This document shows positions 51,869 through 60,505 of a stretch of DNA of 64,000 bases, piece by piece; position 1 is the stretch's first letter, and each line of letters opens with the position of its first letter. The DNA is from Roseiarcus sp963784805 (GTDB lineage: Bacteria; Pseudomonadota; Alphaproteobacteria; Rhizobiales; Beijerinckiaceae): the NCBI GenBank assembly GCA_963784805.1, contig CAWASR010000016.1:310001-374000 (forward strand). The letters are read 5' to 3'. The translations under genes and the position numbers were made by a program. Under the pieces are notes generated by a model. That model saw only the letters and a program-made list of their open reading frames with translations, did not search any database and was not told the origin of the DNA.

Positions 51869-53110
51869 TCAGGCCGCCCGCGACGGCGCGTCCTTCGACG
51901 CGGCGATCAGATCGACGAAGCGGCGGAAGAGGTAATGGCTGTCGCGGGGCCCTGGCGAAGCTTCGGGATGGTATTGCACCGAGAAGGCCGGACGGTCGGT
52001 CAGCGCGACGCCGCAATTCGAACCGTCGAACAGCGAGACGTGGGTCTCCTGCGCGTTCGCCGGCAGGCTCGCGCGATCGACGGCGAAGCCGTGATTCATC
52101 GACACGATCTCGACCTTGCCGGTGGTGAAGTCTTTCACCGGATGATTGGCGCCGTGATGGCCCTGCGCCATTTTCAACGTGCGCCCGCCGACCGCCAGCC
52201 CCAGGAGCTGGTGGCCGAGGCAGATCCCGAACAGCGGGATCTTGGTCGCGAGCAGCGCCTGGATCGTCGGCACGGCGTATTCCCCGGTCGCCGCCGGGTC
52301 GCCGGGCCCGTTGGAGAGGAAGACCCCGTCGGGCTTGAGCGCGAGGATGTCCTCGGCGCTCGCCGTCGCCGGGACCACCGTCACCTTGCAGTCGCAGTCG
52401 TTGAGGAGCCGCAAGATATTGCGCTTGACCCCGTAGTCGACCGCGACCACGTGAAACCGCGTCGCGTCGCGTCTGCCATAGCCGCGTTCCAGGGTCCAAC
52501 TGGTCTCGTCCCAGTCGTAGCGCTGGGTCGCGCCGACGGCGGGAACGAGGTCCATGCCGTCGATCCCCGGCCAGCGGGCGGCTTCGGCCCGCAACGCGTC
52601 GAAATCGAAGGCGCCGTCGGGCGAATGGGCGATAACGGCGTTAGGCATGCCCTGTTTGCGGATCAGCGTCGTCAGCGCGCGGGTGTCGACGCCGGTAATT
52701 GCAATGACGCCGCGCGATTTGAGCCACGTGTCGAGCCGGGCCCTGGCGCGATGGTTCGACGGCTCGGAGAGGTCGGCGCGCATGACGGCGCCGATCGCGG
52801 GGGTCGAGGCCGCAAGGTTGACGACCTCGATGTCCTCGTCGTTGACGCCCACGACGCCAATATGCGGGAAGGTGAAGGCGATGATCTGCGCCGCATAGGA
52901 GGGATCGGTCAAAATCTCCTCGTATCCGGTCATCGCCGTGTTGAAACAAACCTCGCCGACCGCCGAACCGGTCGCCCCGACGCCGAAACCTTCGATGACC
53001 GCGCCGCTGGCGAGGACCAACGCGCCGGTCACAATTCGAGGCCGCCAGCCGGGCGCGGGCGCCCCGTCAGGGGCCGGCGCGGGGTCGCTTGGCCGTGTTG
53101 CGCTTACCAT
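51869..53110 (-). CDS. carA: Carbamoyl-phosphate synthase small subunit
   Basis: The glutaminase subunit for arginine and pyrimidine synthesis (EC 6.3.5.5). 413 residues including a proline/alanine-rich 22-residue extension. The small domain starts ALVLASGAVIEGFGVGATGS; the glutamine amidotransferase triad is in PLFGICLGHQLLGLAVGG (cysteine) and FSVQYHPEASPGP (histidine, glutamate). It is divergent from yqeY, a common alphaproteobacterial arrangement. Confidence 0.96.
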   Translation of the reverse strand: MVSATRPSDPAPAPDGAPAPGWRPRIVTGALVLASGAVIEGFGVGATGSAVGEVCFNTAMTGYEEILTDPSYAAQIIAFTFPHIGVVGVNDEDIEVVNLAASTPAIGAVMRADLSEPSNHRARARLDTWLKSRGVIAITGVDTRALTTLIRKQGMPNAVIAHSPDGAFDFDALRAEAARWPGIDGMDLVPAVGATQRYDWDETSWTLERGYGRRDATRFHVVAVDYGVKRNILRLLNDCDCKVTVVPATASAEDILALKPDGVFLSNGPGDPAATGEYAVPTIQALLATKIPLFGICLGHQLLGLAVGGRTLKMAQGHHGANHPVKDFTTGKVEIVSMNHGFAVDRASLPANAQETHVSLFDGSNCGVALTDRPAFSVQYHPEASPGPRDSHYLFRRFVDLIAASKDAPSRAA

Positions 53111-53181
53111 GCGGCTGTGCTTAAGCGCGGCCCGCCTCGCTCGTCAAGGCGGTCGGGCGCGTGAGAAGGAGCGAGGAACCC

Positions 53182-53646
53182 ATGACGGAGACGGCGCCGT
53201 TGCGCGATACAGTGTCTGCGAAGATGAAGGAGGCGATGAAGGGCGGCGACAAGGCGCGCGTCGGCGCCCTGCGTCTCATTATGGCGGCGCTGAAGGAGCG
53301 GGAGATCGAGGCGCGCGGCTCCGGCAAGATCGTCAGCCGCGCCGACGAACTCGCGCTGCTCGCCAAAATGGTCAAGTCTCGCCAGGAGTTGGCTGAGATC
53401 TATACGCAGGCCGGTCGAACGGAGCTCGCGGCGCAGGAAAGCGCCGAGATCGCCGTCATCAACGACTTCCTGCCCAGGCAAATGGAGGAGGCGGCGGTGA
53501 TCGCCGCCGCCAGGGCCGCCATCGCCGCGACCGGCGCGACGAGCGTCAAGGACATGGGCAAAGTGGTCAACGCGCTCAAGGCGACTCATCCGGGCGAGAT
53601 GGATTTCGCCAAGGCGAGCGCGATCGTGAAGGGGCTGCTCGCGTAG
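53182..53646 (+). CDS. yqeY: GatB/YqeY-domain protein
   Basis: A 154-residue helical protein with the YqeY layout: MKEAMKGGDKARVGALRLIM, LKEREIEARG, MVKSRQELAEIYTQAGR and a C-terminal domain like the tail of GatB (TSVKDMGKVVNALKATHP). A role in tRNA-dependent amidation or tRNA binding is assumed but not proved. ATG 53182 lies behind GGAG/GAGG sequence. It often precedes dnaG; here a fatty acyl-CoA ligase follows instead. Confidence 0.9.
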   Translation: MTETAPLRDTVSAKMKEAMKGGDKARVGALRLIMAALKEREIEARGSGKIVSRADELALLAKMVKSRQELAEIYTQAGRTELAAQESAEIAVINDFLPRQMEEAAVIAAARAAIAATGATSVKDMGKVVNALKATHPGEMDFAKASAIVKGLLA

Positions 53647-53735
53647 GCGTTACGCGCCAGGGCGCGGCGCCTTCGCGCAATCGCCGCGAGGCATATCTGT
53701 CTTCGGCGCGAAGGCGCGCTGAAAAAGAGGACGCC

Positions 53736-55415
53736 GTGGAGCGGATCTGGCTGAAGTCCTATCCGGAAGGCGTTCCGGCCGAGATCGACACGACGGCGTT
53801 CGGTTCGATCGGCGATTTCTTGGTCGAGAGCGTCGGCCGGTTCCACGACCGCGTCGCCTTCATCAGCATGGGCAAGGCAATTTCGTTCGACGAACTCGAG
53901 CGCGGGTCGCGCGGGTTCGCCGGTTATCTGCGAAATGTCGCTGAATTGCCGCGCGGCGCGCGGGTCGCGCTGATGATGCCGAATCTGCTGCAATATCCGA
54001 TCGCGCTATTTGGCGCATTGCGCGCCGGCTGTGTGGTCGTCAACTGCAACCCGCTCTATTCGCCCCGAGAGCTGAGGCATCAACTCGTCGATTCGGGCGC
54101 GGAAGCGATCGTCGTCCTGGAAAATTTCGCTCAGACGCTCGAGAAGGCGATCGGCGGGACGGCGGTCCGCAACGTCGTCGTCACCGGCGCCGGCGACCTT
54201 CTGAGCCCGCCGCGCGGACTATTGACCAATTTCGCGCTCCGGCATGTTCGACGGGCGGTTCCGGCCTGGAGGCTGCCGCAGGCCGTGCGCTTCAATCGCG
54301 CGCTTGCGCTTGGGCGAATTCAAACGCTCGAGCCTGTGACTGTCGAGCCGAACGAAGTCGCGTTTCTCCAATATACCGGCGGGACGACCGGCGCGCCCAA
54401 GGGCGCGATTCTGACGCATCGCAATATAATCGCCAATTTGCGGCAAGTGCACGCCTGGCTTGCGCCCTCCATCGGGTCCGGGGGCGAGGCGTTCGTGACG
54501 GCGCTGCCGCTCTATCACGTGTTCGCGCTGCTGGTGAACTGTTTCGTGCCCCTCAACATCGGCGCATCGAACCTGCTGATCCCCAATCCGCGCGACCTCA
54601 GGGGCCTTGTCAAAGCCATGCGAGGGACCCGGTTCACGGCCATCACCGGCGTCAACACTCTGTTCAACGCGCTGTTGAACGATCCGGAATTCCTAAGGCT
54701 CGATTTCTCCAGCCTGCATCTGGCGGTCGGCGGCGGCATGGCGGTGCAAAAAGCGGTCGCCGAGCGCTGGAAGGAGGTGACCGGCAAACCTCTGATCGAG
54801 GCCTACGGGTTGACCGAGACGTCGCCCGCTGCGGTCGCCAATCCGCTGACGATCGAGAACTTCACCGGCGCGATCGGCCTGCCTCTGCCCTCGACCGAGA
54901 TTGCGATCCGCGACCCCGCGGGGCGCGACCTGCCGATCGGCGAGGCGGGCGAACTGTGCGTCAAGGGACCGCAGGTCATGGCCGGCTATTGGAACCAGCC
55001 CGACGAGACCGCCAAGGTCATGACCCAGGACGGTTTCCTGCGCACCGGCGACATCGCCCGCATCGACCAACGCGGCTACGTCTTCATCGTCGACCGGCAG
55101 AAGGACATGATCATCGTCTCCGGCTTCAACGTCTATCCGAACGAGATCGAAGACGTGGTCATGAGCCATCCCGGGGTCATGGAGGTCGGGGCGGTCGGCG
55201 TGCCCGACGCGAAGTCCGGCGAAGCGGTCAAGATCATCGTCGTGCGTAAGGACGCTGGGCTGACGGCGGCGGACCTCGTCGCCCACTGCCGCCAATATTT
55301 GGCCGGCTACAAGATTCCCCGCCATGTGGAATTCCGCGATGCGTTGCCGCGCACGCCGATCGGAAAGATCCTGCGCCGTGAGCTGCGTGGCGGAATTGAC
55401 CCGGACAGCGCGTAA
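53736..55415 (+). CDS. fadD: Long-chain fatty acid-CoA ligase
   Basis: An AMP-forming acyl-CoA synthetase (EC 6.2.1.3). 559 residues. The start (GTG 53736) gives ERIWLKSYPEGVPAEI, like the beginning of E. coli FadD. The ATP/AMP motif is LQYTGGTTGAPKGAILTHRN, others are EAYGLTETSPA and FLRTGDIARIDQRGYVFIVD with RQKDMI, and the C-terminal catalytic lysine is in RTPIGKILRREL. With ETF-QO elsewhere in the window it fits fatty acid oxidation. Confidence 0.92.
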   Translation: MERIWLKSYPEGVPAEIDTTAFGSIGDFLVESVGRFHDRVAFISMGKAISFDELERGSRGFAGYLRNVAELPRGARVALMMPNLLQYPIALFGALRAGCVVVNCNPLYSPRELRHQLVDSGAEAIVVLENFAQTLEKAIGGTAVRNVVVTGAGDLLSPPRGLLTNFALRHVRRAVPAWRLPQAVRFNRALALGRIQTLEPVTVEPNEVAFLQYTGGTTGAPKGAILTHRNIIANLRQVHAWLAPSIGSGGEAFVTALPLYHVFALLVNCFVPLNIGASNLLIPNPRDLRGLVKAMRGTRFTAITGVNTLFNALLNDPEFLRLDFSSLHLAVGGGMAVQKAVAERWKEVTGKPLIEAYGLTETSPAAVANPLTIENFTGAIGLPLPSTEIAIRDPAGRDLPIGEAGELCVKGPQVMAGYWNQPDETAKVMTQDGFLRTGDIARIDQRGYVFIVDRQKDMIIVSGFNVYPNEIEDVVMSHPGVMEVGAVGVPDAKSGEAVKIIVVRKDAGLTAADLVAHCRQYLAGYKIPRHVEFRDALPRTPIGKILRRELRGGIDPDSA

Positions 55416-55425
55416 GCCGGCGCGC

Positions 55426-56376
55426 TCAGCGGGCGCTGGCCTGGTCGAGCGCAGCGACGTCGGCCGCCGAGAGGGACAGCTGGGTCGCGCGAATGAGGCT
55501 TTCGGTCTGTTCGATCGAAGTCGCGCTGGCGATTGGCGCCGTGACCCCGCGCCGGCCTATGACCCAGGCGAGCGCGACCTCGGCGGGCTTGGCCTTGTGG
55601 CGGGCGGCGACGGCGTCGAGCGCGTCGAGAATGCGAAAGCCGCGCGGATTGAGATAGGCGCGCACGCCCTCGCCGCGCGGGCTCTTGGTCAGATCGTCGG
55701 CGCTTCGGTATTTGCCCGAGAGGAACCCCTTCGCCAGGCTGAAATAGGTGATGACGCCGATCTCTTCGCGCAGGCAGAGATCGGCGAGGCCGGATTCGAA
55801 GCCCGCCCGGTCGGCGAGGTTGTATTCCGGCTGCAAAACCTCGTAACGCGGCCCGCCCCGCGCCTTGGCCGCGTCTAGCGCGGCTTCGAGCAGCGGCGCG
55901 GCGAGATTCGAGGCGCCGCACCAGCGGATCTTGCCCTTCTCGATCAGGCGCTGATAGGCGCCCAGCGTCTCGTCATAGGGCGTCGCCATGTCCGGCCAGT
56001 GCGACAGATAGAGGTCGATGAACTCGGTCTGCAGGCGCTTCAGCGACGCTTCGACCGCTTCGCCGATGTAGCGCGCCGACAGGCCCTCCTTGCCCTTGCC
56101 CATCGGCGAGCCGACCTTGGTGACGATGATCATGCGACGGCGGTTTTTGCGCGACTTCATCCACTCGCCGATGATCGTCTCGGATTCGCCGCCCTTGTGG
56201 CCCGGCGCCCAGGTCGAGTAGGCGTCGGCGGTGTCGATGGCGTTGAGGCCCGCCTCGGCGAAACGGTCGAGGACGGCGAACGACGTTTTCTGGTCCGCCG
56301 TCCAGCCGAATACGTTGCCCCCCAGAACCATCGGCGCGATCGATAGATCAGTGCGTCCCAGACGACGAAGCTGCAT
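55426..56376 (-). CDS. Aldo/keto reductase
   Basis: A 316-residue AKR of the Tas/YajO-like group. The catalytic tetrad is visible: Asp and Tyr in NAIDTADAYSTW, Lys in IVTKVGSPMG, and His in LYLSHWPDMATP. The NADPH-binding tail contains RGVTAPIASATSIEQ. It is convergent with fadD, 10 bases apart. The substrate is unknown. Confidence 0.9.
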   Translation of the reverse strand: MQLRRLGRTDLSIAPMVLGGNVFGWTADQKTSFAVLDRFAEAGLNAIDTADAYSTWAPGHKGGESETIIGEWMKSRKNRRRMIIVTKVGSPMGKGKEGLSARYIGEAVEASLKRLQTEFIDLYLSHWPDMATPYDETLGAYQRLIEKGKIRWCGASNLAAPLLEAALDAAKARGGPRYEVLQPEYNLADRAGFESGLADLCLREEIGVITYFSLAKGFLSGKYRSADDLTKSPRGEGVRAYLNPRGFRILDALDAVAARHKAKPAEVALAWVIGRRGVTAPIASATSIEQTESLIRATQLSLSAADVAALDQASAR

Positions 56377-56603
56377 TGGAATTCTCCGCGATTGCGGTCA
56401 GGATAACGTAGAATCGGCTCGCGGGGAACGCCCGCGGGCATTTCATCGCTTTCCGGCGATCCCGCGGCGATGCGCGCCCTTGGGGTCTATGGCGCGCTTC
56501 ACAGCGTTCAAGTCGACGTACAAGATTGGGCGGCGGCCTTTTTGCGTCCGCGCCTTTCCCATCCGATTGGCGGCGTCCCGTTTCCCCTCTATGAAGCGCG
56601 CCC

Positions 56604-58067
56604 ATGACCGCCCTCACGACGCATCGACCGCTCGTGCTCGCCTCCGTCATGGCGGCGAATTTCATGATCGCGATCGAGGCGACGATCGTCTCCACCGCCA
56701 TGCCTCAAATCGTCGGCCAGCTCGGCGGGCTACAGCTATACAGCTGGGTGTTCGCAGCTTTTCTGCTGACCCAGACCGCGATGACGATCGTGTTCGGAAA
56801 GCTTTCCGACGCTAAGGGACGAAAGGCGGTCATTCTTTCGGGCATCGCGATCTTTCTCATCGGTTCGATTCTTTGCGGCTTCGCCTGGTCGATGCCGTCC
56901 ATGATCGTCTTCCGGCTCCTCCAGGGCGTCGGCGCGGGCGCCGTCCAGCCAGTCGCGATGACGATCGTCGGCGACCTTTATTCGGCCAACGAGCGCGGAA
57001 AGATTCAGGGGTGGCTCGCGAGCGTCTGGGCGCTCTCGGCCATTGTCGGGCCGTTGGCGGGCGGGCTGATCATTCAATATTGGTCATGGTCCTGGATTTT
57101 CTGGATGAACCTTCCGATCGGAATTCTGGCCTCCGCGGGCTTCTGGACCTATCTGCACGAGAAGAAATCGGACGCGCGGGGACAGATCGATCACTTGAGC
57201 GCCGGCGTCTTCACTGTCGCGATCGCGGCGGTCATGGCGGACCTCACCGCGTTTTCGACCGCGAGCCGGGCCGAGATTTCCATCATCACCGTCATCGCCG
57301 TCGTCGCCGTCGGCCTATTCGTCTACCAGGAGCGGCGGTCCCCGGAGCCGATGATATCGCTCGAGCTCTGGGGGCGCCGGCCGATCGCCGCGGTCAATGG
57401 CGCTTCGCTGCTTTCGGGCATGGTGATGATCGGGCTTACGACCTTTTTGCCCGTCTTTGTCCAAGGGGTGATGCAGAAGTCGCCGCTGACCGCTGGTTTT
57501 GCGCTTTCGGCAATGGTGCTCGGATGGCCGGTTGCGGCCACCATCGCCCCGCGGCTTTGGATGCGATTCGGCGTGCGCCCGATTCTGCGCACGGGCGGCG
57601 CGCTGATCCCGCTCGGGGCGATAGTCTTCGTTATCCTCGATGCCGACGGCTCGCCCATCGTCGCGGGGCTCGGGTCCATGATCGTCGGCTTCGGCATGGG
57701 CCTCCTCTCGGGCACCTCGATCGTGCTGATTCAGGAGATCGTCGACTGGTCCGAGCGTGGCAGCGTCACCGCGTCCTACCTGTTTGCGCGAAGCCTCGGC
57801 AGCACCTTCGGCGCGACCGTCTTTGGCGCAGTTCTCAATTACGGGCTCGCGCGGTCCGGCGCGGGTGCGGTGACGTCCGATGAACTCCGGCGGCTGCTGG
57901 AACGCGCGACAGGGGCTAACGCCGGCGACACGGCGCTTCGCGGGGCGCTGGAGCAATCGCTTCATCTCACTTTCGTCGCGATGTTCGTGATCGCTCTTCT
58001 GGTGGCGGTGGCGGCGGCCCTGGCGCCGAAAGTCGTCTTCGCGGCCAGGCGAGTCCCTGCCCAATGA
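56604..58067 (+). CDS. MFS drug:proton antiporter, DHA2 (EmrB/QacA) type
   Basis: A 487-residue protein with 14 predicted helices. Family marks are MIAIEATIVSTAMPQIVGQL in helix 1, motif A (FGKLSDAKGRKAVILSG), the VGAGAVQPVAMTIVGDL segment, and AIVGPLAGGLIIQYWSWSWI (motif C). It is a probable multidrug exporter. No TetR or MarR regulator or membrane-fusion partner is adjacent, so inducer and substrate are open. Confidence 0.88.
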   Translation: MTALTTHRPLVLASVMAANFMIAIEATIVSTAMPQIVGQLGGLQLYSWVFAAFLLTQTAMTIVFGKLSDAKGRKAVILSGIAIFLIGSILCGFAWSMPSMIVFRLLQGVGAGAVQPVAMTIVGDLYSANERGKIQGWLASVWALSAIVGPLAGGLIIQYWSWSWIFWMNLPIGILASAGFWTYLHEKKSDARGQIDHLSAGVFTVAIAAVMADLTAFSTASRAEISIITVIAVVAVGLFVYQERRSPEPMISLELWGRRPIAAVNGASLLSGMVMIGLTTFLPVFVQGVMQKSPLTAGFALSAMVLGWPVAATIAPRLWMRFGVRPILRTGGALIPLGAIVFVILDADGSPIVAGLGSMIVGFGMGLLSGTSIVLIQEIVDWSERGSVTASYLFARSLGSTFGATVFGAVLNYGLARSGAGAVTSDELRRLLERATGANAGDTALRGALEQSLHLTFVAMFVIALLVAVAAALAPKVVFAARRVPAQ

Positions 58068-58295
58068 CGGCCGCCCGAGCGTGGATTTGCGTCCGATCGA
58101 CGTTCTTCCCGCTGAAAAGCACAACTCGCGTTAACATGCGCGTCGCCATGAACGACGGGATCAACAACACCAATGGCGCTGACGGTGGCGAACGCCGCAG
58201 GCGCGCGTTTTGTGTCGAAAGGCGACACTGTGCTGATCTGTTCTTTGTCTCCCGGACGGGTCATTCGGATGTACCGCCGATCGCGCCGCGTAACC

Positions 58296-58371
58296 CCTTG
58301 AAAAGGAGTAAGACAGCGATGGGCGGCTATTCCGCCAAATTGGCATGAATGTCGCGTCGGCGCCGCTTCCG
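58296..58371 (+). repeat. Dispersed 76-bp intergenic element, copy B
   Basis: Partner of copy A at 34284-34359, same strand, no gaps, 63 of 76 positions identical. It lies just past the 3' end of the minus-strand rpiR gene (stop at 58385). The plus strand reads LKRSKTAMGGYSAKLA and stop, in frame with a 94-residue open frame from 58064; the minus strand reads RKRRRRDIHANLAE and stop. An AAGGAG precedes the internal ATG at 58319 in this copy. No other gene is supported in 58068-58384. Confidence 0.7.
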
Positions 58372-58384
58372 CATCGGGTCGGCG

Positions 58385-59233
58385 CTATTGGACAGCGATT
58401 TCCGTTCGCCGCTCCGCGACCGCGACCGCCAGCGTCATCGCGAGGCAGAAAGTCGCCGCGAGCGAACGAAACGAGCCGAAGTCGCTTTCGACAATCTCGA
58501 ATCGAACGTCAGCGAGGCCGGCAAGCGGGCTCAGCGCGCTGTCAGTGACTGCGACGATCGGCGCGCCGGACCGGCGGGCCCGCCGGGCGAGATCGACGGT
58601 GAACTGCGCATAGGGCGAAAAGCTGATCGCGATCAGCGCGTCGTCGGCGCCCGCCCGAGCCAGCTGCTCCGGTCCCAGGCCGCCGACATTGTCGATCAGG
58701 GAAGCGGAGACACCAAGCTGGGCGAGCGCGTAAGTCAAATAGTGGGCCACGCAAAATGCGCGGCGCTGGCCGAGACAGTGGATGGTGCGCGCACGCGCCA
58801 GAAGGCCGCTCGCCCGGTCGAGGTCGCGCCGCTGAACCCCCTCGCGCAGCCGTGCGATCGAGGCCGTCGCCGAATCGGCGAATCCAGACAGCAGATGGAT
58901 CGGATCGCCGCTATCTCGGGCGTTTTCATGCAGCGCCCTGAGGCGTTCCGAATAGTCCGGCCAGCGATTCCGCAAGCGCGAGCGAAACACTTCCTGGAGG
59001 TCGGAAAAGCCGGCGAAGCCCAGCGTCTGGGCGAGGCGCACCAGGGTCGAAGCCTGCACATCGGCGCTGCGGGCGATGGTTGCGGCCGTCCCGAGAGCGA
59101 CTTCGTCTGGGTGTTGGAGCGCAAAGGCGGCGGCCTGGCGAAGGCGCTTGGGCAAATTGGGTTCGATTTCGATCAGGCGGCGCTCCAGCGCCTCGAAGCT
59201 CTCCGGCGGCTCCGTCGTTGCGATATCGCTCAT
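58385..59233 (-). CDS. RpiR-family regulator, probable inositol repressor (IolR-like)
   Basis: A 282-residue regulator. The N-terminal HTH domain of about 80 residues reads LRQAAAFALQHPDEVALGTA and DVQASTLVRLAQTLGFAGFS. The C-terminal SIS domain, for a phosphosugar effector, has CLGQRRAFCVAHYLTYAL and DALIAISFSPYAQFTV. It is divergent from an inositol-type oxidoreductase gene, the arrangement known for rhizobial IolR, and a dyad matching that in front of the iol genes lies in the shared promoter. The frame extends upstream to 59683 only as a shadow of the neighbour gene. Confidence 0.85.
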   Translation of the reverse strand: MSDIATTEPPESFEALERRLIEIEPNLPKRLRQAAAFALQHPDEVALGTAATIARSADVQASTLVRLAQTLGFAGFSDLQEVFRSRLRNRWPDYSERLRALHENARDSGDPIHLLSGFADSATASIARLREGVQRRDLDRASGLLARARTIHCLGQRRAFCVAHYLTYALAQLGVSASLIDNVGGLGPEQLARAGADDALIAISFSPYAQFTVDLARRARRSGAPIVAVTDSALSPLAGLADVRFEIVESDFGSFRSLAATFCLAMTLAVAVAERRTEIAVQ

Positions 59234-59298
59234 GGTTCCCCGTGCGCCGTCGGGCTCCGCGCGGGCGGGCTGACGGCGGACGCCCCTCAACCGAGAAT

Positions 59299-59312
59299 AG
59301 AACAAATATTCC
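59299..59312. promoter_or_regulatory. Candidate IolR operator in the rpiR/oxidoreductase promoter
   Basis: AGAA-CAAATA-TTCC, an imperfect dyad of the GGAA-N6-TTCC type, in the AT-rich 156-base space between the divergent starts 59233 and 59390. The same half-sites recur at 37172-37185. Confidence 0.45.
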
Positions 59313-59389
59313 AATCCGTGTAGAGTATGAAATGTTTGTTTTGGCGGCCCGCGCGATCGGCTCAGCGCGCTGAGATCAGGGGGAGATTC

Positions 59390-60502
59390 ATGGATTCGAT
59401 CGGCGTCGGACTCATCGGCACGGGCTATATGGGCAAATGCCACGCGCTCGCCTGGATCGGCGTGCGCGCGGTCTTCGGCGATGGGCCGATCGTGCGGCGC
59501 GCCGTGTTGTGCGAAGTCGACGAGGGACTTGCGCGGCGACGCGCCGACGAATTCGGCTTCGCAGCCTCGACGGCCGACTGGCGCGCCCTCGTCCGTGATC
59601 CCGCGGTCGACGTCGTTTCGATCACAACGCCGAACGCCCTGCACGCGCCGATGGCGATAGCGGCCCTCGAAGCGGGCAAACACGTCTGGTGTGAAAAGCC
59701 GATGGCGCCGAGTCTTGCCGACGCCGAGCGGATGGCCGCGGCCGCGCGGGCGAGCGGCAGGGTCGCCATTCTAGGATACAACTATATTCAGAGTCCGGCG
59801 GTTCGCTACATCGCCAGGCTCCTGAAGGAGGCGGCTATCGGTCAGGTCGCCGAGTTCCGAATTGAGATGGACGAGGACTTTATGGCCGACTCCGAGGCGC
59901 CTTTCACCTGGCGCAGCCAAGAGGGCGCCGGCTATGGCGCGCTGGACGATTTCGCGGTTCATCCCCTGAGTCTGATCTCGACCTTGCTTGGCTCCCCGGG
60001 CGAGGTCTTTGGCGAGATGCGCAAGCCTTACGCGGATAGGCCGGACGGCGGCGGGCGCAGGCGGGTTGAGAATTTCGATATCGCGACCGCTCTTCTGCGC
60101 ATGGACAGCGGCGCGTCGGGCGTGATTCAGGTCAGCCGCTGCGCCTGGGGCCGCAAGGGGAGACTGCAACTCCAGATTTTCGGGGCCCGCGGCGCAATCG
60201 CATTCGATCAGGAACGCTTCAACGAAGTCGGCGTCTATCTCGCCCAGGGCCCTGCTGAGAGCCAGGGATTCCGCCAAGTTCTGATGGGTCCGGCACACCC
60301 GCCCTACGAGCGCTTCATCGTCGCGCCCGGCCATCAGATGGGCTTCAACGACCTCAAGATCGTGGAGGCTCACGAACTCCTCAACCGCATCGCCGGCCGG
60401 CCGTCGCTGACGATCGACTTCGACGCCGGGGTCGCCATCGAACGCACGATCCACGCGATTGCACGCTCGAGCCGTGAGGGTCGCTGGGTCTCTGTGCCGT
60501 GA
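59390..60502 (+). CDS. Gfo/Idh/MocA oxidoreductase, inositol-locus type
   Basis: A 370-residue NAD(P)-dependent dehydrogenase. The Rossmann start is GVGLIGTGYMGKCHALAWIG; the catalytic-lysine motif is AGKHVWCEKPMAPSL; then YNYIQSPAVRYIARLL and the C-terminal GALDDFAVHPLSLISTLLGS with its conserved Asp and His. ATG 59390 follows GGGGGAG. This subtype is a frequent partner of rpiR-type regulators in rhizobial inositol loci. It may supply inositol or scyllo-inositol dehydrogenase activity in place of the broken iolG, but that is inference. Confidence 0.85.
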   Translation: MDSIGVGLIGTGYMGKCHALAWIGVRAVFGDGPIVRRAVLCEVDEGLARRRADEFGFAASTADWRALVRDPAVDVVSITTPNALHAPMAIAALEAGKHVWCEKPMAPSLADAERMAAAARASGRVAILGYNYIQSPAVRYIARLLKEAAIGQVAEFRIEMDEDFMADSEAPFTWRSQEGAGYGALDDFAVHPLSLISTLLGSPGEVFGEMRKPYADRPDGGGRRRVENFDIATALLRMDSGASGVIQVSRCAWGRKGRLQLQIFGARGAIAFDQERFNEVGVYLAQGPAESQGFRQVLMGPAHPPYERFIVAPGHQMGFNDLKIVEAHELLNRIAGRPSLTIDFDAGVAIERTIHAIARSSREGRWVSVP

Positions 60503-60505
60503 ATC

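Noticed and set aside
58330..58360. Sigma-54 promoter (TGGCATG...TCGC) inside repeat copy B
   Set aside because: Copy A changes the -12 part to CCGT, so the required GC element is not conserved.
59234..59683. 150-codon N-terminal extension of the RpiR gene
   Set aside because: It lies antisense to the oxidoreductase gene and across its promoter; RpiR proteins start at the HTH domain, matching ATG 59233.
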